A stretch of DNA of 64,000 bases from Enchytraeus crypticus. Lineage: Eukaryota > Annelida > Clitellata > Enchytraeida > Enchytraeidae. The first letter of the stretch is position 1; each line of letters opens with the position of its first letter. The stretch is from positions 209,001-273,000 of the forward strand of contig CAJHZI010000186.1 in assembly GCA_905160935.1 (NCBI GenBank), read 5' to 3'. The translations under genes and the position numbers were made by a program. The notes below the pieces were generated by a model. That model had not been told where the DNA came from, ran no database searches, and worked only from the letters and a program-made list of their open reading frames with translations. Positions 15,799 to 30,700 of this stretch are shown here, in pieces.

Positions 15799-18700
15799 AT
15801 GGCGGAAAATGGAAGGTAAATCTTATGGAGATAATATTTTATAATATTATACTATTATTTTTCATTATTACTGAAATGTGATTTTCTTGTAATTTCATTC
15901 ATAACATAAGTTTTTGCTTTATTTTTCGTTTAAGTTATTTTTATGTAGCCCTGACTTACAGATTCAATATATTTTTGACCATTCTAGAAAAGTAAAAAAC
16001 ATGATTTCTTCATGATTTCCATTGATACATTTGCTAACGTCGTATTTCGTAGTTTCGACATTTTACTTTGAATGGTAAACATTTTATGAAAGTCCGCTTA
16101 TTTGTAACTGAAAAGCTAGAACAAATTATTAAATTTATATGCAGACGACAATAAGAGAATTTGTCTTAATCGACTGACCTTTATTTTGATTTAATCTATA
16201 TTTTGTACCTTTGTAAAGTGATATTATGGAGCTCTATTTTTATTTAATGATTAGCTCTAAACGGCGACGTACCAGTAAGTGGGACATGGGCCCCACTGAT
16301 GTCCAGACGACAGTTTCTAATTCTTCATCGAACAGTGATAGCAGTAATTCAGTGAATGGTGGAAAAGAAGGAGATATTGGAAAGGTAGACAAAATGGAGG
16401 CGGCGGCTCAGGCTGCAGCTAAGGTAAACGCTATGCTGATAGCGAGGGGTCTTATGAAGCCTTCACAGGCGACTTTGATACCTCCACCACTACCCATCGG
16501 ATCAAGCAGTGCCAACAGTAGTTCCAGTTTGGTAAGTGCTATAAGATGCTTGTTGTCTAATGTAAAGTTATATTGAACGCTTATTGGATCTATTAAGAAT
16601 CTATAAAGACAAATTGAATTAATTACTCGACATCCAGTAATTTTGTTGCTTCAAGTTAGAGAATTGCTAGTGATAAAGATAAAGATGTTGTCACAATCGT
16701 AAAATCTTATGCTAAAAGTTTGGTATTGATTGCGATATAACTGGGTTAGTAATCTGCGGCTGATTTTCACACAACTTTTGCCTAATTTAAGTGTTTGATT
16801 TTCTGTTGTTGATAAAGGTTTCTTGAGTGTCAGGTAAAGCAAACACTTGCGAAAATAAGTATAGGTACTGTGAATTGTAGAAGTCTTAGTAATTTCTTAG
16901 TTACTACTGTTTAGTTATATATCTTCTTAGTTTTCATTTTAGTAGTTTAGATTTTAGTATGTAAAGTCGTGAACTACTGAAATATATAAATTCAAGCCTT
17001 TATATTTACATTTAGTTTTTAATTTTTTAATATTTAAGTGTGTTTAATGAATATCAATAGTATTTTGTTATTTTTATCGGGAACTGAAAAGCATTTGAGA
17101 AAAAAAATTGTTAAGGAGAATTGTGTTCATATGTTTTCAGGTTTGTTCAGTACAGGCCAACGTGAGTGTGGAGGTAGATATCAATGAAGTGCCAGTGGAT
17201 TGCAGAAATCAGCTTATGAAGACACCCACTCTAGATGAGGTAAGATCTAGCTCTGGGCAACATCAGTTGGCTATTTTATTTATAGGCAAGCTTTCGAAAG
17301 AAGTAAGTGTTTGCAAAGAAGAAATTTTGAACCACAGAAATCATGTTGTAGTGATATAACTTATATTACTTCATATAGCAAGACTAGATACTGCAGATCA
17401 GATCAAATTAAATTTGTTATTTAAAACACGTTCGGCCTTTTAAATTAAAGTTCTAATCAGCACTTCTCGTATATTATCTGAACAATCTACATCTACTGTT
17501 GACCAAAGAAAAGTGTGAATCAATATGTTAATGGTTGGAGGGGATAATAGGAAAGGGAAAGAAAAAAATAGATAAAATATAAGGCGTAAGAGATTAGACA
17601 TCAGCACATATAGCTGTATAGAGTGTTCTCTTGGATGCAAGTGTCCTGGGTTCAAACCACTCTATGTGAGGCAAAGTTCAAAGTATTTAAACTCAGGATG
17701 TGCTCAGCTGAAATATTTAACTTACTAAACATGAATATTTTCGGCAGAATAGAAACTTCCAGTCGGCTGAATTTCACAGCTAATTTAAGTGATTTCGGCC
17801 ATACTCATTTCAACAGCAACTTGTAATACAGTAAAATATCAAGTGATGTATAAACGATGGTTGAGCGAGTGTGACCAACTCTCAGAAGAATTGGTAATAA
17901 TTTTTTGGGCATGGTGTGCTATCAGAAAACAATTATTCAGTCTCTGTGAGGAAAAGAAAAACAGCAGGACTTCCAAAATCAATATTAATATAAAACAAAT
18001 TTTAAAATAAATTTTGAGAGGCGTAGCATAATCGTTGTATGGTAGATTTAAAGTTGTTAAAGTAAATTATTAAAGTAAAAGTTTAAGATGCTGATCAAGA
18101 GTAGAAAGAATAGATCGGAAGGGAATATGTTTATAAATGTAGGCCTTCATGTTACGTGATTGTTATAAATCTTTATATATTTATCTCTATCTTGCCACTT
18201 GGCATCCAAAACATGCACGGCTACTAAAAATACCAAAGATTTCAGATCAAAATAAATTTTCAACAGACCAAGAAAAGAAGAAATGACATTAGCTTGTATA
18301 TAGAATAGCATGCAATAAACACATAAATACCACGAGTATTTAGTCACGCAGGTTACATTTAACAAATGCGCATGCTGCCCTCGGTAGTTGATTGTAGGAT
18401 TTTTTAAATCACAATTGTGCGAAGTTTAGGTGTATGTAAATATTTGTGATTATTTTTTAAATATAGAACATCGTTATTAAAATGAATTGCTAATTTGCGT
18501 AAGCTTCCCATAGACAGATTTGAACTTAAGAAACTTAGCATTATAAATATCAGCCACATTTTAATTGGTAGTTTGATTTTTGCACTTGCTATTATACTGT
18601 TGAAGTTATTTTTAAATCTTCTGTATTGTTAGTTCGTTATAAAAAAATTGATGTTTTATAGATAACACGGCTAACAGGCTCAGCCATGACTGCACGAGGG

Positions 18701-21700
18701 CGCCACATGACAGTGGAAGAGAAACAGTATGCTGCGGCAGGGTTAGTGTCTATCATTAGACTACATGTAGCCATCTTATACCGTTACTGCTGACAATATG
18801 GCTTATAGTGTATTATCTGTGCTACTCAACAAGTCATCGTATAAATACATTTTTGAATATCCATTGTTACAGTTCAATGTTGAAACTAGGAAGTTAGTGT
18901 TTTCTGTATTACCTTTTCAAATTAGTTAATCTGATTCCAGTGTCATTTTTGGCTGGAAGTCAGTTTCGATTCCGGTTCCTTTTGGATGTAATACTATCAA
19001 GTCTGGTACCTGTACCTTGTACTTTATTTTAGTAGCTATCAGTTCTAGTATCTACTACCGATTGCTTTAATGTCTTATTTTTATCTGAACACAAATGGTA
19101 TGAAATTACACTCTATCTATAATGCGTGCAACTTTATTCCATTTTGACCCTGTTGTTAGTTGACGTCTCATGTTCTAATAGGTATTTTAAATGCAGTGCC
19201 TTGAAGGGTTCAGGGAAGGACTCTGCAAGTAAAAATAGACTTGAGATAGACTATTAAACTTAGACATTATTCATTTTATTATTAGGATTCTAACAACAGA
19301 ATGAATGCTGAATGATCATTCTCAATGTTTCTTTTTAAATCTGTTTATAATGGTGTTGCATTTGCCTATGGATGGAGGATGGGTCTAATATTGTTACCAT
19401 GTAAAATCTGATTTCTGTCTGCTACCTGGATCAAAATCTCCTATTTTAATTTATTTTTGAAAATGTGTTTTAAAATAAATTAAACTTTTTAATTCATTCA
19501 AGCAATTGATGGTTTTAAGCCATATTTTTCCATTACCAGTGTGAATGGAACTGCATTTTATTTTGAGTTTGAAAGAATTCTGATCAATAATTGAAAAATA
19601 ATGTTTAGTTCAATTAAGAATTATTATTATATATATAGCTTTTATTTCACCATTCAGGTAGCAAGACAAGAAACAAACTACAATACAATCATGCAAGTAA
19701 ACACATACGTAGTGCTGAAAAAAAATAGACACAAGCATACACTCAATCAATAAACTAAAAATGAATAACTAAACCTTAATTGATTTCTAGCGAACGTTCA
19801 AAGTAGTTTCGCAATAACGACTTAAAGTCAAGTCTCTCAACTTGTAAGCTCACTGGCAAGGTACAGTTAGGCCTATTAATTACGTTGACGCAGTATTTAT
19901 TAATCAATGGCAACAACTCTCCATTAAAACAATTAAAGTATTTACAAGAGGTATCAGAAAGACACAATTTCCTCAAAAAATTAAATCTTCTATTTGCAAT
20001 CTTTAGTTCAATCGGCAATTGACCCGAAAAAAACTGACACTGATTAATTGTTTTCTTATCTAATGTACGAAATAACTTGCTAAACAATTGAGAATAAGCA
20101 TTTTCTAGGCTCTGAATCAGAGACTTTGCCAATTCTACACATTCAGAACCATACAGCAAAATGGGTACACAATATGATTCAACAAGTGAGATAACTACAG
20201 AAGGTGCAGCGTTGCCCCCAATTTTGCTGAAGATAGCGTTAAGTGCCCTAAAAAATTTATGCTTACGGTTTTGCATATTAATTTTGAAACTTTTTGATGA
20301 CACCAAAACTAATCCCAAATAACGTATTTCATTAACCCACTCTATGCTTCTGTTATCAATTATCATATTAATGGGCTTAATATTATGTCTAGGACCAATT
20401 CTAATGCAGAATGTTTTACTACAATTAACACTTAAACCTACATTAGTTAATTCATTTGTGCTGATTTCAATTAGGGACTGTAAATCTGTAACAGTCAACG
20501 ATAATAATATTAAATCGTCCGCATACATAAAGGAATTGCAGCAAAGAGAAGATACGAAACAACCAATTTTGGATTTTTCAAGCTTAATTAGCATATCATC
20601 GACACATACAGCAAACAATATTGGAGATAAAATGCCGCCCTGTCTTACTCCCGAAGTAACGATAAAACTACTTGATACAGCATCATTCCACTTAACACGT
20701 GAATTTAATTTGCCGTACCAATTTAACAATAGTTCAATTAGAACTCTTGGTAATTTTCTGTTCATCAATTTGCAGAATAGCATTTTGAAATTAATTTTAT
20801 CAAATGCTTTTGATACATCTAACGAACAAATATTTACAGTAGAGCTTTTAGTTGTGAAATATTCAATAGCTTTTCTTAAAGAATAAATTGCGTTACTACA
20901 TCCCACTTTTTGTTTAAAACCAAATTGACGAACGGATGTCAGGAAATAATTGCCTACACAACGTAATATACAACTTTCAAATATCTTGGACAGCATGCAA
21001 CTGATTGTTATTCCTCTATAATTTTCAATTTTAACATGATCACATTTCCTATCACCCTTAGGAATCGGAATAATTATCCCCTCCCCAAAAGCAGCAGGAA
21101 CATACTTTAATGCCACAATTAAGTTAAACAACATAGTGATGCAACTGCAAACAATAGGATGAGCATATTGAAGATGTTCACATGTAATATTGTCCATTCC
21201 AGAGGCTTTGCCTTTCTTCAACTTGTTTATAACATCATCAACGGTAGCAACTTCAAATTTTATATCCAGATTATCGCCAATATAGTTGGAAAATCTTTCT
21301 TCAAAATTATCATCCAAATCACATGAATTTTCGTTGTACAATTTTGAAAAAAATTCCGCGAAATTATTAGCAATTAAATTACTATCATTAATGTTATTAA
21401 TTAAAGTGCTACATTTAGCCTTAGAAGCGCCAAACTTTGCATTCCAAACGTGCCAAAAAGTGTTATTATCTTTATTTAAGAGGGCCTCATGCAGTGAGTT
21501 AGAGAGCTGACTTCTTTCAGTTTTTGTTTTATTAGCTAAGAATGATCTATATTCACGTTTAGCCTTCGCTTTAGCTATATAGATATCACCAGATTTGGGA
21601 CGTCCTGATTCTTTCCACACACTGTGAGTCTGAATAGATTTTTCTTTTAAGGTATTACCTTGGGTATCCCACCAATATTTGTAAAAATTGACTTTTTTTA

Positions 21701-24700
21701 CCTTAACATTTGCAGCGGCTGCTTTATTTAAACATAGAATTATGGTTTCATAAAAGTGTTCTATAATTTCATTGTTTGAAACATGACTAGAAAGTGCACA
21801 CGATGCGGTAAAATGTTTCATATTATGCCATAACGGTGAAAACAATGCATACGTAGAATCATAGTACAATTTCAAATCGCTGTGGTCCCAACGCAAAACA
21901 TGATGAGAGCGATTAACCTTAGGCCTACTCTGCTCCTGAACGAAGTTTTCCGTTGCTGATGTCACTTTAGTCAAGTCAATACAATCACTGATAGTTAATA
22001 AGACTGGATTGTGATCTGACATATTTAAAGGACTATCAATGATATTGCAATCTTGAACACTTACATAAAGATTCCTACTAATAATAAAGTAGTCTATTAA
22101 ACTATATCTGCCAGCTGCTTCATTGGAAAATGTGTAATCCAATGAATCAGCGTTAGATAAAAAGTTATCACATAATAGCAAATCACTTTGAGACATAAAC
22201 TGTTTAAACGCAGTTACAGACCAGTCATTTTTTCCGCTTATGAGATTTAGATTTAAATCGCCTCCTAAAACAATATTGCAATCATTAAACTCCTGACTTG
22301 CAATTTCAATTTCAGCCAGGGTATCGTTAAATAATTCTCTATCGGATTCCGTTGTAATATTTGGCAAATAAACATTTACAAATAAAGTTTTACCAAGTAC
22401 AATACAAACAAATCTCTCACACGCTTTAGTGCATTTTATAAATTTAACTAAATCAAGTTTAATTAGCACTCCTACTCCCCCACTTGGGCGCCCAATTAAA
22501 AGAGACGAGGAGACCTTATGTTCCATAGCGGAGATCCCGTAAAACATATAATTGTCAGACAATTTCTCAATTTTGTGCATATTGTCAGGAGTAAGCCACA
22601 GTTCTTGTAAGAATATTATATCTGGTGTTATTGAATTATTGTTAGAATTGCACAATGAATTTAAAAGTATTTTGCCTTGATTAAAACCGTGACAGTTGTA
22701 GGTCATAACGACTAGAGTACTATTAATACTATTCAATGCAGCCATTGTTAGATTCATCTGTCTCAGTTTCGCTTACTACTGCCAATTCAATGGCACTACT
22801 ACACGCAGAATGAACAATGGCTGACGTATTGGCTATCACGGCCTCCTGTAGGCCTACCGATTCCATTTCTAAGTCCGCATCGTCTTTATTAATATTATCA
22901 ATGGACTGGGCTGTCGCAGATTTCTCATTCACAACACCAGGTGCAAGAATGTCAGCTGTGATCGTAATGTTCGTGTTACCAGCAGCTGCAGATTTGAGTG
23001 AATTTACGGCTACTGAGGAACTATCATTCACAAAGGCATTATCAGTCAGATCGATTAATTGTTCTACTGTAATTGACTCTGGCTTGTATCTCCATTTGCG
23101 AACAATAATTCCGATCGGCCAAGAAGATTTCAGCACTAACGTGGGTTCGTGTTTCTTATCGATGGCTAACTTAAAAGATCGCGATGTATGATTAGACTTC
23201 GTAACATCAAAGCAAAACAATACCTTGATGTTAAGTCTCTCACACTGCTTCTTGATATCGGCAACCTCATGTTCTTTCCTAACATTATATATGCCGAATA
23301 CCGATTTTTCTGCTGTCGGCCCCTTCGGAGTGGCAGCTTTAATCATACCAGATTTGGCGTTTCCCACAACTTTCGCCCCAGTCGAAGTAGGCCTTGAGGC
23401 TACAGCTTGCTTACGAGTTCCTACCGTATTAGTATTACGTGAAACTGATTGATGAGCCACTACAGACTGAGCGTAAGAATTTTTGGACGTCGTGTTATTA
23501 CGCTTTTGCTGACTGTCGCTCGATAACACTGAGTCTATGGGGGAGATGTTAGCGGCAGCAGCAGATCTCTTCTTTCGACCACGATATAAAACGAATCCAT
23601 TGTCATCAGATTCCGAAACTTTTGGTGTCACAGTTACTGAACCCCAGTGTTGCACTTCGCTACCTGTAGATTGATTGACTTCATTGTCAGCTCGCGACGC
23701 ATCACTGGTATCAACATGCCTGCACTCTGAATCCTTCACAGCAGCTGAATGGCTTAGCATGTTTAAACCTGATCCACCTGTATTGTTCTTAGCTTCCGAA
23801 ATATTCCTTGACAGAATGAAATTAGCTGACATCTGGCGAACTGACTGAAGTGAAGACATTGAGTTTTCACAAACCTCCTTAATGTAGTTTTCCAGTCTGT
23901 CTAACCTTATTATTGAAGAATTGCATGAATAAATGCCTTATTAAGTTATTTAATAACTTTTTAGTTGGAGTTGTTGGATTGTTTGCAGGTCTTACTGATT
24001 GTTTTACTGGTTTTTAATGCTTGATGTGATTTTTGTTGTATGTTTTAGTGATAAACCTCTTCACTTGTTTATTCAAGGTCCAACACAGGAGAGTGTCAAT
24101 AGTAAGTCATCTGACCTTGCTCTAATGTAGCTTAAACTATCACCATGTTTCTGTTCTATGTATCAACGACTGAATATCTAATTATCACCATGTTTCTGTT
24201 CTATGTATCATCGACTGAATAGCTATTATTACTGTTTTCTGGGATGCTGAATAATCTACCTGTATATTATGAACTATAATGTACATTTTGAAGTGTCAGA
24301 TGTTACCAGAAGCTGCATTTTATTTGCTTTCTGAAATTTGATCGTTGCAATTGTAATCTTTGAATTGCTTTGTCAAATAGGACTTAACATTGTTTAAGTG
24401 AAGTCAAGAGAATGAGCAGGAAGATGTTGCTAATTAAATGGTGATTTTATTTTATTGTATAGTTAGTGTAAAGCATATTCAACATAATTTTCTGCATGTA
24501 TTTTCTAACATTTACAATGAGAGCTTTACATAAAGGGTATAGCAGTCTCATGTTTTCACTTTCATAAACAAGTGAACATTTAACATCATTACTATTAATA
24601 CTTTGTTTCTCAGAAAATGAAATAATCAACAGTCGTCGTCATCATCTTCCCTTGAATCACAGTTTAACTGTGGTTGGGATGAAATAATCAACAGTCAAGA

Positions 24701-27700
24701 TCAGAAAATACACCAAACTGACTAGACACCCAGCCATAGGCTGTCTAGTCAGTTTGGTGTGTTTTTTGATCAAACATTGTCTCTATGGTTGTTTAGTCAG
24801 TTTGGTGTATTTTCTGATTTTGACTAAAAGGGTCTTATAATAACAAATTGAGTAACTCTTAATATCGCTACACCATACACTACTTTGACTGCTTGGCAGA
24901 GGCTGTAGCGAAGGTGCGTGAGATAGTCGAGACGTGCTGTCGTATTGCTGGGTGCCAGGCTCCTTTGGTTGTGGCTACAAAAGTGCAGTCATCGGGTGGC
25001 TCTGTCGCTACAGGCACGGGCGTGTTCCAACAGACTCTGGGCAGTGGTGGTGTAAGTAGATTTAAATTATTCTTACTGTTTCAGTGATATTTTATGCTTT
25101 TCTAAATTAAATTGCCATTGGATTAACGTTCTCTAATACGTGAGTATGTGTCCTGACTTTAGGACGGTAGATCAGCTGTTGTCGATTGATCTGAGTTTGT
25201 ATCAATATCTTCAGATTCTGAGGTTAATAGCTGTGAGATCAGCTATATTCTCAACATTCTCTTTCAATGTAATGTCTTATGTAGGCTCAGTGCAACCTGA
25301 CAAATGTTATCTTGATCAAGCCTTGACTAATATATATATTTAGTGGACTTCTGTAGTGTATATATAATATATACAGATACAGTACTACTTTAGGAATTCT
25401 GATTATGTTGATGCTGTACTGTTTGATTGAGGAATATAAATTAACAATTCATATTGTGATTAATGTATTTAATCAGCCTAGAATTACCTCTATCTCACCC
25501 AGATTTTCACTTAGAAATTAAGCCTTTCAAAGTACGGATATCCATTTCAAGACAGTAATTTTATCATAGCTGAACCGTGATAGTTTTTAGATAGCCATCA
25601 CTGGTTGTTGATGGCATATTGGTTTGGCTCGCTATAGCTCATCGCTGTCCCGGAGGCTTGAGGCTTTGTCCGCAGAGTTGATTAATTACCTATTGTGTTG
25701 TTATAGCAACCATTTGTACAGGACAAGCTGTTTGTAGGATTGGAACATGCTGAGCCGGGATTTGATCTCAAATCTAAACTGCTGGGACCTGCGGTAGGTT
25801 TATTTCTTGTACTTCAGTGGTTACATGTTAGATTAAATTTTGAAAAGAATTTATTGTTGAGCAAATTGACTTAAGAGTCAGTTGTGTACTTTGGAAGTGG
25901 TATCATTTTTGTGATTCTCTCTAACATTTTTTTTTTCAATACATATTATGCTATTGGGGAGGGGATATGCTGCAACGGTTTCAATAAGAGCCTGTGTAAA
26001 GACTATAATGTCTAATCTGCGTAACTTATTTTATTGGCTGGAGCTAGTGGCGAAGTCGGTAAGATACTCGACCGCAGATCAGTAGGAGCGGGGTTCAAAT
26101 CTTGGGCTCGCCCGTCACTGACATCGCTTTCGAGTGAGGAAACTGACGTTAACCTTAGCTTTACCAGCTTTTTATTCTATCTGTTTTACATATTCTATTT
26201 ATGTGTTATCTGCTTTGTGTAAGTCGTAGAGCAACTTATTGAGTTGTCTGTCCTTTATAACGGTGGCTTTGCCGTTATTACTATTTCAGAAAGGTATTTT
26301 GAACATGAAAAATCTGTTGATTGTCACCAGCGATATATGATCTCAGAATTTTATGAGTTTTGTAACATCAAAGTACTCGTCTAAGTACTCATCTAAGTAC
26401 TCATCTGAGTAAGCAAAGTGTAATTAAAATACATACATAATATCATGTATGTAAATAAAAATTAAATGTAGATGCTGCTAAGAAACAAAGAGGAGGTCTG
26501 CAGTTCGTCTTTGTTTTTCATTGCCGCATCTGCATTTAATTTAAATTACAAACGTGAGCAGTTTTTAAGCGATGTTCTTTGCTAAAATGTACTTGATGCA
26601 AGATGAATATAATATTTACCAGCTGTTGATAGGTGCTAAGAATTAACTGATCATAACAAGCTTTGAGATGACTTATAAATGGATGCTCTTTATGCGTGTT
26701 TACTGTGTATGTATTTTTTATACATTGTAATTATTCTTGATTCTTATGTGTACACGTGCAATGGTACATATTTATATGCTCGCAGGGTATGTATCTACTA
26801 CATATACAGCAGCAGACAGGCGCTAAGGCACTACTGAGAGGTAAAGGCTCTGATTTCATTGAGCCCACGTCAGGCAGAGAGGCATTCGAGTCCATGTACA
26901 TCTACATACAGTGAGTCTAAACTTCTTGTCTACTTGTAGAAATTGAATTTGTAGTTATTTTCGACGTTTTTTCCTGTGCTATAAAATTAACCCATATGAA
27001 GCCCTACGTTGGACTTATTGAAGTTATTTTACTTTTAAATGTTTCGCTGCTAAGTTGTGATCACCGAAAGGTCTTGAAGGTGAGTTACTCGTTTGTCAAA
27101 AATGCAGTGTCTTGCTTGAAGACGAATATTTTATCAGTTTTGCTTATAACAATTCATGAGAACCTGATCTTAGTTTCTACTCTAAAGATAATCAAATTAA
27201 TAAACTTACTACTGAGCTACTCTTATAGTGATATTTAAGAAGATAATCTGTGAGTTAACTATTAACAGAGGTTTAAACCACAGATTAGTGACAATTGGGT
27301 TTTATGTAAGCTTAAAGCCAGGCTGCTCCTCTCGTCTCGGAAAGTTACACACGCTGCAGATTAGTTTTACCGCTGTTTAAGAAGCAAAATGCTAGATTTC
27401 TTACTGCATGGTTATGGTATTATGTATTACCTGTTATTATTTATTTATTTGTTATTATTTATTTATTTATTTTACATATCTGTTTTTTGTAGACATGCCA
27501 ATCAGGTCGGCTTGAAGCAGGCTAGGGAACTCACTCAAAATCTCATCAATTCTGTAAGTTTTGAATCACGCATAATTTGATTTTACTGTAAATTTGTTAA
27601 AAACCATAGTCATTGCAGTGTTATTCTAATATTGTAATTGTAAATTATTTGCTTTTTATGCTGAAGCATATGCTCAATCAATTAATCAATAAATACTTAT

Positions 27701-30700
27701 TTGTGAAGTGTTGAATAGAATCCCAGTTGGCATGGCTATATTGAATATGATTAGCAGATGTTCGTATAACAAAGAAATGATATTACTGCTTGAAGAAACA
27801 TTGCCAACATTTCAGATATGCTCTAGAAGCACCTTATAAATGCATGCAGCTATCAATTAGCTAGATTCTCAGCTGGGTCTCTATTCCACGTGTAGGTGAG
27901 AGCAGAATATGATAGGTGGAAGCAGATGATGGTCTCTCAACCTCCGTCAGTTGCTGCTGGTACAGCCACCATGCTAGCTAATCTACGACACCTACCACAG
28001 CAACAACAACAGTATTCACCACAGCAACAGTGTAAGTGTAATGAGTATCGCTGTTTTCTTTTATAATCATTTGTGATAGACTGGACACAATCTTCCGATG
28101 AATGCTACATTAAACCATTGCTCAGGCAGCCGTTCACTGTTGTAATTGTACGTGTTGATTTGAATCCTAGTTCACTGCGATAGCTCTTAGGCCACTAAAC
28201 TGATACTTGCCAACTTGTGTGATATTACAAGCTGACTGGTGCTATGTACATATACGATATACGAGTCAGCTGGTTTTGATTAGTGCCCATTTGGCTGATT
28301 TCTTATGCTTAGTATTAGAGATCAAAATCTTTTATGTTTATCTGATCATATGTACCCTTCAAAGCTTCATTCGACTTTCGACAATGGCTGTTGGTGTGTA
28401 GTTTTATGACTGCTGCTGTAGAGAGCAAATCCCCGTGTTGGGTCCAGGTTGTTTGAAGAAGAGACCAACCTGTGACTGCACCAACATCAGAAACGGTATT
28501 CGTTTGGTGAGCGCCTAGACTCGAAAAATTGCTACAAAATTTTGCAAAATGAATAGAAGATAGTATAGGAGATTAACTTATGATATGGTATGAGATAGAG
28601 AGGAATGGTCTATTCGTATCCCGGTTCCAGTTAAACTGGGCTTAAAGGGAAGATGATGATGCTGCTGTAAACGGCAAAAGGGATAGGATATATCAGAGAC
28701 TAACTTGTGAGCTGTGTAGATAAATGATTCAGCATGTTTGGTTGGTTATAGTGTGATTTGTGAACACACTATGAGATTAATGATTTTTTACCCATTGGTA
28801 ACAATTGCTAATGTTTGACCTCAACAAAGTCTGCATTTTCAATGGCGACTATAGTGTAAAACCCTTTTCTATACTGTTATGTTTCTCAGGAAACATTTTT
28901 GGCACTGTTTTCTATTAAAATGTTTTATATTTTAGTCAGTCTCATTGTATTTTATTGTTACCTTCATTTTTTGGTTTTACTTCGACTATGTATTATTATC
29001 TAGTACTTATTAAATATTGCATTCACGTTTATGTAGATGGAGGTTTTGGCTCGGGGCAGTGCCCAGGCTGGGGGTCGGGTGAATATATGAATGGGGGCCA
29101 GTATCAGCAGCCCGCTCCTGCTATGAATATTGGAGGTCCCTACAACAGTGAATATACACGTCCTCCATTTCAGTCGCAACAGTCCTGGCAGGCTCCTGCT
29201 AATAGTATAGGTAGGACTAGCTTGCTTGTTGATATATAATTAATTATATTTCTGACGTGAAGTATTTCTGTATGTGTCAGTTGTTAAGTTTGCTAGGATA
29301 GGTAGGTGAACGATGGAATTGAATTCCTTGAAATTCCTCTTTGACAGGGCCTTTGTAGCATAGGAACACACTTCACTTGGATTTGTAGTCGTTAGTTTTT
29401 CTTTCTTTAATCTGCTTGTAGCGTTTCAGTAATGATTTCAAACTTACTTATATTTTCATTATAATTTTTTTCTGATGTCCATCTTATTTTTTATTAGAGT
29501 GTTCCCTTATCTTTAGATTCACTTTTGCTTAATAGTTTGTAGTGCACTGCGTAGAATTGATATCTAGTTATGCTCTTGACAACCGCATGTGATGCATAGT
29601 TTCCTTTCTTAGTTGCTATTTTTGTAGTTTTGTATTTCCCCTTTTCTCTCCATGGTTATTAGTAATCGGGGCCTTTTGTTGGCGCATCAATTGCAGCCAA
29701 TGCAGATTTAAGAATAACCTTCACACACCCTTGGGATTTTTTCATTCAAAGCTGTCAACAACTCTGTCTTCCAAGGTGGTCACTCACAAAGTACTATCCA
29801 GGCGTGAAGTTGCTTAACTTTGTTCAATTGACGCGCAGCTTAACAGAGTGCGCTAAATCTCGCCCCTAAACTTTCTTTATTATGACAAAAGCGCAAAGAA
29901 GTTGACAAGCATCAAATCTCTGTGTTTAATAAAACATCAAAAATGGTCATACAGCCCTGTAAAGTTCACAAGCAATACAGCCCATCTAGCATACAACAAA
30001 TAACATAAACTAAATGTTAACCATGGTGACCATAAGTGAAAAAGTAAAGAATTAAATAAAGATAAATGATGAAATAGGTATATGAGTGCATTCGGATAGG
30101 CAAGAGTAATCTATAAAAAATGTAAATTTAACGTCTGTTTTATACAAACAGTGTCAGAGATGGGCTAACTGGGTTTTGAACCTCATGCTTATCAAGCAAA
30201 TAAGCTACTATCTTAGCTATCAGCTGATTATGTTCATAATAAATGCTGTGTTTTATTAGTATTGGTTTTATGTCAAATTAATCAAATAAGAATTGAGACC
30301 TTATCGATTGATGATACAGTGTGTGTCCATTGATTTATTTTGCAGATTTCACAGTACCTCCTCCGTGCTTCAGCAATGCTGCCTACAACACTGCTTCACA
30401 GCCTCCACAGTCATCACTGCCTGCTTGCTTGCCTCCCTCTCTTCCTTCTGTAATACCTCTATCTTTCCCCTCATCTCTCCCTTCTTCATCTTCGCTATCT
30501 TTACCCTCCTCTCTGCCTTTACCTTCGGCATTATCTCTGCCACCCTCATTGCCGCTTACTTTGCCCTTGTCTTCGTCATTAGCAGCCTTGTCCGAGTCCA
30601 GGACATCAAAGACCCCTCCAGCGAGTGAGGACACGTACGACCCCTTCTCTGAACTTGAAGATGAGTTACCGGATAAAATAGAGCCGCCATCTGGGGACAA

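Larger units (their letters stand above)
19623..23915 (-). mobile_element. Two-ORF non-LTR retrotransposon, full length or nearly so, in KHDC4 intron 4
   Basis: Both ORFs are open on the minus strand, antisense to KHDC4. The 3' end carries AATAAA at 19641-19646 and then a TA/ATAATA tail. AAGAATT stands outside both ends (19616-19622 and 23916-23922) and is a candidate 7-bp target duplication, too short and AT-rich to be sure. The 5' leader before ORF1 is only about 55 bases, so the extreme 5' end may be missing. With two intact ORFs the copy looks young and could be competent. The clade is an apurinic-endonuclease type without RNase H (CR1/L2/Nimb-like); I cannot place it more exactly. Confidence 0.85.

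Noticed and set aside
20344-20886. 180-codon plus-strand frame
   Set aside because: Antisense shadow of LINE ORF2; the frames at 21286, 22817, 23188 and 23225 are likewise shadows of the LINE.
26035-26110. Functional tRNA gene
   Set aside because: A and B boxes are present, but the acceptor stem does not pair and the sequence runs on into a repeated SINE body.
30383-30700. 105-codon minus-strand frame
   Set aside because: Shadow of the Ser/Pro-rich KHDC4 exon 12, low complexity.
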